This document shows, piece by piece, positions 21,930 to 29,133 of a stretch of 30,003 bases of DNA (position 1 is its first letter; every line of letters begins with the position of its first letter). A model generated the notes under the pieces. That model was given only the letters and a program-made list of their open reading frames with translations. It searched no databases and was not told the origin of the DNA. This DNA is from a virus. The stretch spans positions 1-30,003 of IMG/VR virus record IMGVR_UViG_3300043775_004301; one strand, given 5' to 3'. A program made the position numbers and the translations under genes.

Positions 21930-22429
21930 CTGTATTTTTTTGAAAATTTCTTTGCGTTACATATGCAATGCTCAGCATACATACAATTATCACATACACG
22001 ACCACTGTTGAGATATATATCCGGTCTCATACAGGCTCCTTTAGTCATATCTTCAATATAAGCCCTACGTGAACTATATGTAGGTGGTGGTTTAGGTGTG
22101 TATTGAAAGTTAACAAGATCTTGTGTAGTTTCTTCTTTTTTTGGCTTCTTTAGAAGCTTGAGCCGTGCAAGTACATCATAGTTTATCGTAAATGGTGTTT
22201 TGTCTTTTGGGAGAAGTCTCTGCTGTACAACTTCCGGCTTCACGCGTTGTTTGAGCAATTTTTTAGCCTCGCGATCCACATAATGCTTTTTGTATGCTTC
22301 AAGTGATCCGTACTTGCTAATACCTTTTTGTATTGTATTCTTTGATATGCGTTTTTCCATACCAGAAACTACGCAAGCCAGGACCGCGCTTTTTATTTTT
22401 TCTGTATTTTGTACTCGTTTTTTTGTCAC
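21923..22429 (-). CDS. Hypothetical basic protein with C-terminal Cys cluster, 169 aa
   Basis: A Lys/Arg-rich protein: a helical N-terminal half (TEKIKSAVLACVVSGMEKRI, GSLEAYKKHYVDREAKKLL) looks DNA- or RNA-binding. After a Pro-rich linker (YTPKPPPTYSS) the C-terminus has a Cys/His cluster, CDNCMYAEHCICN, that could hold zinc. The start is uncertain. The frame extends to an ATG at 22483, but those first 18 residues are hydrophobic and unlike the rest; a GTG at 22427-22429 (reading VTKKRVQNTEK) looks better. The family is not recognised with confidence. Confidence 0.65.
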   Translation of the reverse strand: MTKKRVQNTEKIKSAVLACVVSGMEKRISKNTIQKGISKYGSLEAYKKHYVDREAKKLLKQRVKPEVVQQRLLPKDKTPFTINYDVLARLKLLKKPKKEETTQDLVNFQYTPKPPPTYSSRRAYIEDMTKGACMRPDIYLNSGRVCDNCMYAEHCICNAKKFSKKYSQ

Positions 22430-22516
22430 AACTATTTGTATGTTATAACTTGTACTTATATTTGCAAGGAATAAGAATATCACGTTGCAATGTTTTTAAT
22501 TGTTTTTATATTATTA

Positions 22517-22699
22517 ATGATGTCAAAAATGTCACCAAAAAATATTGAAAAACTAATTAAAAAGGGTAGGCTCATTCCTTTGATTAAAGAGGAAAATAAT
22601 AAATTCTATCTTATTGGTTATACTCGTAAAGGTACGAGCCGCAAAAGCGATAAGTTAATGCTTCCGCAACCTGAACTTCTTCAAACACCACAAATATGA
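22517..22699 (+). CDS. Hypothetical protein, about 60 aa
   Basis: The product reads MMSKMSPKNIEKLIKKGRLI then PLIKEENNKFYLIGYTRKGT, a small basic alpha/beta protein. An earlier in-frame ATG at 22490 would add ten hydrophobic residues and is less likely. Its stop overlaps the ATG of the next gene (ATGA at 22696-22699), which supports it as real and coupled. Function unknown. Confidence 0.6.
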   Translation: MMSKMSPKNIEKLIKKGRLIPLIKEENNKFYLIGYTRKGTSRKSDKLMLPQPELLQTPQI

Positions 22700-22842
22700 G
22701 TGCTGGAAAAGGTGATAAGCCAAGACCTGTTGATAAGAAGCAGTTTGATAAAAACTTCGAACAGATCAATTGGCAGGAAAAGAAACGAGATGTCTCGAAT
22801 GAAAAATGTAAGGGTGGAAAGACTAGCTTCGTTTATAAATAA
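22696..22842 (+). CDS. Conserved small phage protein (GKGDKPRPVDKKQFDKN type), 48 aa
   Basis: The product starts MSAGKGDKPRPVDKKQFDKN followed by FEQINW. This GKGDxPRPxxxxxFxxNxxxIxW pattern is one of the most widely seen small hypothetical proteins in phages, so the gene is real despite its size. It is basic and has a KCKGGKTSF tail. Function unknown. The ATG overlaps the stop of the upstream gene (ATGA). Its last codons and stop (Tyr-Lys-stop) form the TATAAATA box of the next gene. Confidence 0.85.
   Translation: MSAGKGDKPRPVDKKQFDKNFEQINWQEKKRDVSNEKCKGGKTSFVYK
22834..22841 (+). promoter_or_regulatory. T4-like late promoter box TATAAATA at the end of the preceding gene
   Basis: A perfect TATAAATA overlaps the last two codons and stop of the 48-residue gene and lies 13 bases before the ATG at 22855. 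Its double use as coding sequence makes chance possible. Confidence 0.4.
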
Positions 22843-22854
22843 GAAATAATTTCT

Positions 22855-24081
22855 ATGAGTGTTAAAATTGCAATGATAGGTTGCGGTAAGCTCGGTCGGT
22901 CGTGTGGTGAAGTTATGAGCAAGATGCATGATGTTGTAGGTTTTGATATAAACCCGCATACAAGTTGCAGCTTCCCGTGTACTAGAAGTATACAGGAGGC
23001 AATAACAGATCGTGATATAATCTTTATTGCAGTACCTACACCGCACAATAAAGAATATGGTGGAGAAAAACCAACACATCACCTACCACCAAAGGATTTT
23101 GACTATACCGCTGTAAAAAGTGTAGTGAGTGAAATTAATAAGTTTGTTAAGAAAAAGCAAACAGTGGTACTCATATCAACGGTCTTGCCTGGAACTGTTA
23201 GAAGAGAGATTGCACCATTATTGACAAAAACCTGTCTTATATATAATCCGTATCTCATCGCAATTGATTCTGTGAGAGAAGATCTTATCGATCCTGATTG
23301 CCTCATTATTGGTGTCGAGACAGGGAAATGTACATTACAAGTAAAACGTTTAATAGAATTTTACAATAGCTTTATAATCAAAAAAAATGTACCAGTAAAC
23401 ATCGGTACATGGGAAGAAGCGGAGTCAATTAAAATATTTTATAATACATTTATTTCGTTTAAGCTTGCGTTTGTAAACATGATACAAGATGTTGCAGAGT
23501 ATGTTGGTAATATGAATGTCGATGTTGTTACTACAGCACTCAAGACTTCAACTAAGCGCATTGTGAGTCAACGGTATATGAATGCAGGGATGGGTGACGG
23601 TGGTGCATGTCACCCGAGAGATAATATCGCTCTTAGATTTTTGTCACAAAAAGCAAAACTTGGGTATGATTTTTTTCAAAATATTGTCATCACAAGAGAT
23701 AAGCAGGCAAAAAATATTGCAGAATTTGTAACACGTGTTGCAATACAGCATAACAACGATGTCGTAATGCATGGCATTTCTTACAAGCCGAATACTTGCT
23801 ACACAGATGGTAGCTACAGTCTTTTAATAAAGTCATTTTTGGAAAAAAATAACATTCGTACATGTGTTATTGATCCGTATGTACATCAGTGTGATGCAGT
23901 ACAATATGATATACACTCTCGTAAACCACACATTATTTTTCTATCACATTCCATTAAGATAGATAAAGATTTATTCTGTGTATTTCCGAAAAACAGTATA
24001 ATAATTGACCCGTGGCGCACATTTAAGAGTAAGCGGTATAAAGTATTACAATATGGCAACACAAAAAACAAACGCATTTGA
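22855..24081 (+). CDS. UDP-glucose/GDP-mannose dehydrogenase family protein, 408 aa
   Basis: An NAD-dependent nucleotide-sugar dehydrogenase, which oxidises the sugar C6 twice to the uronate. The N-terminal Rossmann motif is GCGKLG (9-14) with D31 for the NAD ribose. Next come AVPTP (59-63), STVLPGT (108-114), the EAESIKIFYNTF block (E188 to F199, with Lys193 and Asn197), and the catalytic Cys in GDGGACHPRDN (C252). A C-terminal dehydrogenase domain follows (MHGISYKPNT, then VIDPYVHQ). All key residues are kept. It could alter host or virion polysaccharides. The end overlaps the oxygenase start by 29 bases. Confidence 0.88.
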   Translation: MSVKIAMIGCGKLGRSCGEVMSKMHDVVGFDINPHTSCSFPCTRSIQEAITDRDIIFIAVPTPHNKEYGGEKPTHHLPPKDFDYTAVKSVVSEINKFVKKKQTVVLISTVLPGTVRREIAPLLTKTCLIYNPYLIAIDSVREDLIDPDCLIIGVETGKCTLQVKRLIEFYNSFIIKKNVPVNIGTWEEAESIKIFYNTFISFKLAFVNMIQDVAEYVGNMNVDVVTTALKTSTKRIVSQRYMNAGMGDGGACHPRDNIALRFLSQKAKLGYDFFQNIVITRDKQAKNIAEFVTRVAIQHNNDVVMHGISYKPNTCYTDGSYSLLIKSFLEKNNIRTCVIDPYVHQCDAVQYDIHSRKPHIIFLSHSIKIDKDLFCVFPKNSIIIDPWRTFKSKRYKVLQYGNTKNKRI

Positions 24082-24766
24082 TGATCCGGTTGCAATACGG
24101 GAACATATTATAGATCGTGTATGTGATATCTCTATCTATAAAACACCATATCCCCACGCAATAATTGATAATTTCTTTCCAGACGATATAGTACGTAAAA
24201 TAGATAATTTTTTTCCATGTGTTGCACAATCAGTGTTTGATAGCGTTGATGAAACTAAAGAGCAAAAAAGATATAGACGTAGTTTTTTTGGCAATGATAC
24301 TGATAAGACATCACTCGAGCGCACGTTAGATGAAGTTTATAATGTCGAATTACTAAAGTTCTTTCTTGAGAAGTTTGATATACAGTATAATACTAATTAT
24401 GCATGGGGTATACAGTATGTATGGGATTATAGTGTAAGAGGGCACAACGCTTTACCGCCACATGTTGATCAGCCATCAAAAGTTCTGTCGTTTGTTCATT
24501 ACTTCCCAATAACCTGTATAGAGAACGGTAAGCCAAAAGTATTAGAAATACCCGGTACTGATATTCTCGTACAAAATACAGACGGAACATTTGCAGAACA
24601 CACATGCGTAGAAGCAAAGAGAAATAGATGTTTAATTTTTGAAAAAAGTACAAAGTCATGGCACGCAGTAAAGGAAACAAAGACACCGCGACGTACAATT
24701 ACTGCATTTATAATTGATAAACGTGTCACAGGAGGTAAAAATGGATCCTTTCTGTATCTAAAATAG
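24053..24766 (+). CDS. 2-oxoglutarate/Fe(II)-dependent oxygenase, 237 aa
   Basis: The start is at 24053 (MATQKTNAFDDPVAIREHII), since the frame's earlier ATG at 24005 lies well within the dehydrogenase gene. The fold is prolyl-hydroxylase-like: YPHAIIDNFFPDDIVRKI (33-50) is the usual opening, the iron ligands are H137 and D139 in PPHVDQP and H204 in SWHAV, and the 2-oxoglutarate-binding Arg is in PRRTITAFI (213/214). The substrate could be a protein, a sugar or a nucleotide. Such enzymes are common in marine T4-like phages. It overlaps the dehydrogenase gene, so the two are coupled and may act on the same product (inference). Confidence 0.85.
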   Translation: MATQKTNAFDDPVAIREHIIDRVCDISIYKTPYPHAIIDNFFPDDIVRKIDNFFPCVAQSVFDSVDETKEQKRYRRSFFGNDTDKTSLERTLDEVYNVELLKFFLEKFDIQYNTNYAWGIQYVWDYSVRGHNALPPHVDQPSKVLSFVHYFPITCIENGKPKVLEIPGTDILVQNTDGTFAEHTCVEAKRNRCLIFEKSTKSWHAVKETKTPRRTITAFIIDKRVTGGKNGSFLYLK

Positions 24767-24797
24767 ATATACAAGACAGATATTCTACTTGTTTTTC

Positions 24798-24827
24798 TTG
24801 ACTTTTAAAAATATGCATATACATTTA
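24798..24827 (+). promoter_or_regulatory. Candidate Bacteroidota-type promoter for the tRNA pair
   Basis: TTG at 24798-24800 is followed by 19 bases and TACATTTA (24820-24827). This resembles the Bacteroidota -33/-7 pair (TTG, N19-20, TAnnTTTG) and ends nine bases before the tRNA-Val. The same region also reads TTGACT, like a sigma70 -35, but the -10 at normal spacing is poor. Confidence 0.35.
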
Positions 24828-24835
24828 TTGCGATT

Positions 24836-24911
24836 GCACGAGTAGCTTAGTGGCTAAAGCAGTAGATTTACATTCTACCTACCGGGGGTTCGAGTCCCTC
24901 CTCGTGTACCA
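24836..24911 (+). tRNA. tRNA-Val (anticodon TAC), CCA encoded
   Basis: Acceptor GCACGAG/CTCGTGT (first pair G-T), anticodon stem GTAGA/TCTAC around TTTACAT (anticodon TAC), a T arm with TTCGAGT, discriminator A and encoded CCA at 24909-24911. It would read GTA and other GTN codons. Confidence 0.92.
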
Positions 24912-24915
24912 TATA

Positions 24916-24988
24916 GGGGGTATAGCTCAGTTGGTAGAGCGCCAGCTTTGCAAGCTGGATGTCAGGGGTTCGAATCCCCTTGCCTCCA
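24916..24988 (+). tRNA. tRNA-Ala (anticodon TGC)
   Basis: Acceptor GGGGGTA/TGCCTCC, D arm with AGCTCAGTTGGTAGAGC, anticodon stem CCAGC/GCTGG around TTTGCAA (anticodon TGC), T arm AGGGG-TTCGAAT-CCCCT, discriminator A. No CCA is encoded, unlike the tRNA-Val four bases upstream. Confidence 0.95.
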
Positions 24989-24998
24989 TTTTATTTAA

Positions 24999-25166
24999 AT
25001 GAAAACTAATTTCTACAAATTTTTAATATTATTTTTTTATTATATAGGGGATTTTTTTTCGAAAATCCCTTTAGAGGTCTCGTACGCTATTTATCAAAAA
25101 TGCATGAATCTCTCCGTAAAATTTGATGATAAATTAGGTTCTTTTTGGTGGTGGAAAAAACCATGA
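24999..25166 (+). CDS. Small conserved phage membrane protein (YYIGDFFSK type), 55 aa
   Basis: The product MKTNFYKFLILFFYYIGDFF then SKIPLEVSYAIYQKCMNLSV ends in KLGSFWWWKKP. The order of hydrophobic helix, IGD, S, short amphipathic helix with YxxYxxxMxxSxxxxD and Trp-rich end is a recurring small phage protein shape. It would lie in the inner membrane. The gene fills most of the gap between tRNA-Ala and nrdB. A hairpin inside it (25048-25069) is therefore not a terminator. Function unknown. The remaining 60 bases before nrdB are AT-rich and show nothing I can name. Confidence 0.65.
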   Translation: MKTNFYKFLILFFYYIGDFFSKIPLEVSYAIYQKCMNLSVKFDDKLGSFWWWKKP

Positions 25167-25226
25167 TATTTTTTCTTTTTGTAGTGTGATTCCTTTGAGG
25201 GTTCCATTAAATTATATTAGCAACTT

Positions 25227-26198
25227 ATGATATTCGACGAACAAATCTCCCGTAAGCCAAATCTTTACCCATGGACGGAAGAGTTCATAGAAGCAATGCA
25301 TAATGGTTTTTGGACTGATAAAGAGTTTTCCTTTAAATCTGATGTACAGCAGTTTAAGGTAAAATTAACAGATCAGGAAAGGGAGATCGTAATTCGTACA
25401 CTTACAGCCATTGGTCAAATTGAGGTAGCAGTAAAGACATTTTGGGCGAAACTCGGAGAAAATTTACCACACCCCTCTTTACAGGATCTCGGTTATGTAA
25501 TGGCTAATATTGAAGTTATTCATAATAGTGCATATGAGCGCCTTATATCGACACTAGGTCTTGAAAACGTATTTGAAGAGAATCTAAAGCTTGATTGGAT
25601 ACAAGGGAGAGTAAAATACCTCAAAAAATATACACACAAATATTATAAGGACAGTAAAAAACAATACCTCTATGCTCTCATCCTTTTCACTCTCTTCGTT
25701 GAGAACGTCTCGTTATTTTCGCAGTTCTATGTCATAAACTGGTTTGCACGCTATAAAAATGTTTTAAAGGACACCGATCAACAGGTCAAATATACACGCA
25801 ACGAAGAGAACATACACGCTCTCGTTGGTATTAAAATTATTAATACTATACGCGAGGAATACCCTGACTTATTTGATCAGGACCTTGTTGATAGAATATT
25901 ACATGAAGCTAAAGAAGCATACGACTCAGAATCCAAAATTATTGATTGGATGGTTAATGGAATACAGGAAGAAGGCTTGAGTGCGGCTATACTAAAAGAG
26001 TTTGTAAAAAATAGAATAAATGAGTCATTAGCTCAAATAAAACTCCCAACCGCATTTGATGTTGATAAAGATACTCTAACATCTACAAAGTGGTTTGAGG
26101 AAGAGCTACTCGGTAATAATATGACAGATTTCTTTCATAGCAGACCTGTAGAATATTCAAAGAAAAATCAATCCTTCTCTGAGGATGATTTATTCTAA
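25227..26198 (+). CDS. nrdB: Class I ribonucleotide reductase small subunit NrdB
   Basis: NrdB holds the di-iron/tyrosyl radical that starts reduction of ribonucleotides by NrdA. The ligands are readable: E66 (AIGQIEVAVKTFW, in place of the Asp in E. coli), E96 and H99 (NIEVIHNSAY), E159 (FVEN), E194 and H197 (NEENIH). The radical Tyr is Y103, four residues after H99, as in the canonical enzyme. The C-terminal tail (SFSEDDLF) is the usual NrdA-docking peptide ending in acidic residues and Phe. Length is 323. The leader is AT-rich without Shine-Dalgarno or a TAAATA box, which suits early or middle expression. Confidence 0.95.
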   Translation: MIFDEQISRKPNLYPWTEEFIEAMHNGFWTDKEFSFKSDVQQFKVKLTDQEREIVIRTLTAIGQIEVAVKTFWAKLGENLPHPSLQDLGYVMANIEVIHNSAYERLISTLGLENVFEENLKLDWIQGRVKYLKKYTHKYYKDSKKQYLYALILFTLFVENVSLFSQFYVINWFARYKNVLKDTDQQVKYTRNEENIHALVGIKIINTIREEYPDLFDQDLVDRILHEAKEAYDSESKIIDWMVNGIQEEGLSAAILKEFVKNRINESLAQIKLPTAFDVDKDTLTSTKWFEEELLGNNMTDFFHSRPVEYSKKNQSFSEDDLF

Positions 26199-26219
26199 TT
26201 TCTGTTGTTAACAGAAATT
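26197..26219 (+). other. Perfect hairpin between nrdB and nrdA
   Basis: AATTTCTGTT-GTT-AACAGAAATT gives a 10-base-pair stem that begins in the nrdB stop codon (26196-26198). The T-rich run (26232-26238) is 12 bases away, so it is not a standard terminator. It may slow read-through or protect the nrdB mRNA end, letting the two subunits be made in different amounts. Confidence 0.45.
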
Positions 26220-26240
26220 TAGCATATATACTTTTTTTAT

Positions 26241-27899
26241 ATGATGAACAAGGACATTTATTGGCTAAACAAAGATTCACGTAAATTTCTCGAACGTGGG
26301 TATTTGTTAGAGGGTGAGACGGCAGAGCAGCGAATTAGAGATATTGCTGAAGCAGCAGAGGGATATCTTAAAATAAAAGGCTTTGCTGATAAGTTCGAAG
26401 ATTATATGCATCGAGGCTTCTACTCTTTAGCGAGCCCTATTTGGAGTAACTTCGGTCGTAAGCGTGGTCTACCTATTTCGTGCTTCGGTTCTTATATCTG
26501 TGATACTCTAGAATGTATCATGCATAAGGTTGCTGAGGTTGGTGTCATGACAGCAGGTGGTGGTGGTACATCAGCATATTTTGGAGCATTACGTGGTCGT
26601 GGTGTACCTATCTCATCAGGTGGCGAATCGACAGGATCTGTTCACTTTATGGAGCTTTATAATAAGCTTATGAATGTTGTATCACAGGGTAATGTACGGA
26701 GAGGTTCGTTTGCTGCGTATCTCCCGGTTGATCATCCAGATATTGAAGAGTTCTTGAAGATTCGTTCAGAAGGTAATGAGATTCAAGATCTGTCAATCGG
26801 CGTTTGTGTGTCAGATGAATGGATGAAGAAGATGATTGATGGTGATAAGGAGACACGCCGCATATGGGGTCTTATTATCAAAAAGCGTTTCGAATCAGGG
26901 TACCCTTATATCTTCTTTTCTGATAATGCCAACAACCAAGCTCCACAGATCTATAAAGATAAGGGGTTAAGAATTAACAACAGTAATCTTTGTTCAGAAA
27001 TTTTCTTGAGTAATTCAGAAGAGGAATCTTTTGTATGTGACCTCTCGTCGATGAATTTAGAGAAGTGGGAAGATTGGAAGGATACAGATGCAGTAGAGAC
27101 GATAATATATTTTCTCGATGCCGTAATGTCTGAATTCATAGAAAAGACAGAAGGTGTACGCTTTATGGAAGCTCCTCGTAAGTTCGCAATTAACCAGAGA
27201 GCTCTCGGTCTTGGTGTATTAGGTTGGCATTCCCTACTGCAAGCAATGATGGTTGGGTTTGAATCGATGGAAGCAAAGATGTTAAACAATCAAATCTGGA
27301 AGACGATTAGAGACAGAGCAGATAAAGCTACATATGAATTAGCTAAGATTTTTGGGGAAGCTCCTATATACAAAGATTCAAAAGATAAAAGAAGAAATAC
27401 TACTACTCTAGCAGTCGCGCCTACAACATCTAGCTCTTTTATTCTTGGTCAAGTATCTCCGAGTATAGAGCCTTTAAATTCTAACTACTTCGTTAAAGAC
27501 TTAGCTAAAGGCAAATTTACTTTCAAAAACCCTTATCTTAAAAAAATATTAAAAGAAAAAGGTAAAGATGATGATGAGACGTGGAAATCAATTCTCATCA
27601 AAGGCGGAAGTGTACAACATCTCGATTTCTTTACACACGAAGAAAAAGACGTATTTAAAACATTTGGTGAAATCACACAGAAAGAAATTATCATTCAAGC
27701 TGCTGCACGTCAAAAATATATTGATCAAGGACAATCCCTCAACTTAATGATACCGCCTAATACTAAACCTAAGGAAGTTAATGAACTTATGATCTTCGCC
27801 TGGGAGCAAGGCATTAAATCGCTTTACTATCAGCGAAGTGCAAATCCTGCACAGGAATTAGCGCGCTCCATTATGACGTGTAAATCTTGTGAAGGATAA
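26241..27899 (+). CDS. nrdA: Class I ribonucleotide reductase large subunit NrdA (compact)
   Basis: NrdA reduces ribonucleotides to deoxyribonucleotides. Active-site residues are all present: C81 (ISCFGSY) and C266 (FVCDLSSMNL) as the redox pair, N249, C251 and E253 in NSNLCSEIF (C251 is the thiyl radical), Y529-Y530 (SLYYQRS) on the radical path, and the C-terminal shuttle cysteines C547 and C550 (TCKSCEG). At 552 residues it is about 200 shorter than E. coli or T4 NrdA and lacks the N-terminal ATP-cone, so allosteric activity control by ATP/dATP should be absent. The first two codons are both ATG. Confidence 0.95.
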   Translation: MMNKDIYWLNKDSRKFLERGYLLEGETAEQRIRDIAEAAEGYLKIKGFADKFEDYMHRGFYSLASPIWSNFGRKRGLPISCFGSYICDTLECIMHKVAEVGVMTAGGGGTSAYFGALRGRGVPISSGGESTGSVHFMELYNKLMNVVSQGNVRRGSFAAYLPVDHPDIEEFLKIRSEGNEIQDLSIGVCVSDEWMKKMIDGDKETRRIWGLIIKKRFESGYPYIFFSDNANNQAPQIYKDKGLRINNSNLCSEIFLSNSEEESFVCDLSSMNLEKWEDWKDTDAVETIIYFLDAVMSEFIEKTEGVRFMEAPRKFAINQRALGLGVLGWHSLLQAMMVGFESMEAKMLNNQIWKTIRDRADKATYELAKIFGEAPIYKDSKDKRRNTTTLAVAPTTSSSFILGQVSPSIEPLNSNYFVKDLAKGKFTFKNPYLKKILKEKGKDDDETWKSILIKGGSVQHLDFFTHEEKDVFKTFGEITQKEIIIQAAARQKYIDQGQSLNLMIPPNTKPKEVNELMIFAWEQGIKSLYYQRSANPAQELARSIMTCKSCEG

Positions 27900-27919
27900 T
27901 ATAAAAAAGGGCCTGTTAA

Positions 27920-27927
27920 AATAAATA
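27920..27927 (+). promoter_or_regulatory. Late-promoter-like box AATAAATA
   Basis: AATAAATA (7 of 8 against TATAAATA) lies four bases before the ATG at 27932. It would separate late expression of the structural gene from nrdA. Confidence 0.4.
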
Positions 27928-27931
27928 ATTA

Positions 27932-29077
27932 ATGCTAAATACTTCTGTGAATATAAAACGCATACTTCTTGATGAACGTGTAGAAATGAACGTAGTGGTT
28001 GACCCCCTAATGGAGAGCACTATATACTGCAGACCATTTGAGGAAGATGTTCATAACGTAAGTGCGTTTACTGTAAAAGGGCAAGAATTCGTCCACAACT
28101 ACGTAACGAGTTCTGATAATCAAAAGTATATTGTTACTAATATCATTACTGAAGATGGTGATGTACATGAGGATGTTTGCTTCAAAGTTGTTGTAGTTGA
28201 AGATGGTACCTTGCCGGTGAGTGTTGTGAATTTACGCAAGGCAAAAGATACCTCTAGACAGGAAGTATTAAATGAGAAAGTTACCGTGACAACACCGGTC
28301 GTAATGACAGAGCAGAGCGGTGAGGTCGTTCTACTTGAAAGAGTTAGAGAGTATAAAAAAGATCTGCTTACTGAGTTTCTTACTTTTTCTCAAGTACAGC
28401 AAAAGCATGTTGCGGAGAGTTTAAATGAATTAAAGGAAAACGTTAACAACTATGTTGAAAAAGCTGTAGCGAAACTTACAAGGGAGTCTGTTGATGAAGT
28501 ATTGCATGGTAATAGCAATATAGCTGCAGAATTAGAAGAGAAATTTAAAGAATACGGTGAAATTATTGAAGAGCATGTTATTACAACAAGAGATGAGATG
28601 GTAGAAAACATTACTAATCAACTCTCTACACATGAAAAGAAATTAATTGAGAGTATTAAGCCACGTATCGAAAAAACTGCTATAGATATTTTGAAAGAAA
28701 AGGTAGAGAGTATTGAGCGGTTGCTTACGCTTGATAAGCGCGTAGAGAAGCTTATTATTGAAAATACTGCATTGCAGCAATCTGTTGCACAATTAACAGG
28801 TGAAAGACAATCACTCAAAACACTTGTAGAAAGTGCGAAATCATACACTGATGCACAAGTATCAAGGGCGTCAAGAGATGCTGAATACTATGCGCGTAGA
28901 ATACTTGATCTTGGTGGTGGCGGGGGTTCAGTAGCAGCACAATATGCACGGGGTGGTGTGATGGACGGTGATTTGACTATTAACGGTAATATTCTTAGTG
29001 GTGGTAATAACCTCGTTAATGTATTTGCCGGCGAAGGTGGCGGTGATGATAACCCGATTAACGCAGGGGAATATTAA
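27932..29077 (+). CDS. Coiled-coil structural protein, likely fibre or baseplate component, 381 aa
   Basis: The first 120 residues are strand-rich (VDPLMESTIYCRPFEEDVHN, QKYIVTNIITEDGDVHEDV) and may form an attachment domain. Residues about 130-310 are a long coiled coil (KHVAESLNELKENVNNYVEK, LTLDKRVEKLIIENTALQQS). The end is Gly-rich (GGGGGSVAAQ) and closes with DGDLTINGNILSGGNNLVNV, the N-terminal style of a fibre repeat module. Such a protein could be a trimeric fibre shaft or adaptor. It precedes a fibre gene by 56 bases on the same strand and has an AATAAATA box. Exact position in the virion is not visible. Confidence 0.7.
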   Translation: MLNTSVNIKRILLDERVEMNVVVDPLMESTIYCRPFEEDVHNVSAFTVKGQEFVHNYVTSSDNQKYIVTNIITEDGDVHEDVCFKVVVVEDGTLPVSVVNLRKAKDTSRQEVLNEKVTVTTPVVMTEQSGEVVLLERVREYKKDLLTEFLTFSQVQQKHVAESLNELKENVNNYVEKAVAKLTRESVDEVLHGNSNIAAELEEKFKEYGEIIEEHVITTRDEMVENITNQLSTHEKKLIESIKPRIEKTAIDILKEKVESIERLLTLDKRVEKLIIENTALQQSVAQLTGERQSLKTLVESAKSYTDAQVSRASRDAEYYARRILDLGGGGGSVAAQYARGGVMDGDLTINGNILSGGNNLVNVFAGEGGGDDNPINAGEY

Positions 29078-29116
29078 TTTTTGTAGCAGCGCTATAAACA
29101 AATTAACAATGTTTGA

Positions 29117-29124
29117 TATAAATA
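29117..29124 (+). promoter_or_regulatory. T4-like late promoter box TATAAATA
   Basis: A perfect TATAAATA lies nine bases before the ATG at 29134, in the 56-base gap after the coiled-coil protein gene. It is the only long gap in this region and matches the spacing of the other boxes. Confidence 0.6.
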
Positions 29125-29133
29125 TATGTGTCT

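Noticed and set aside
25046-25070. GGGATTTT...AAAATCCC hairpin followed by TTT, looking like a terminator after the tRNAs
   Set aside because: It lies inside a 55-codon ORF (24999-25166) whose product resembles a recurrent small phage protein.
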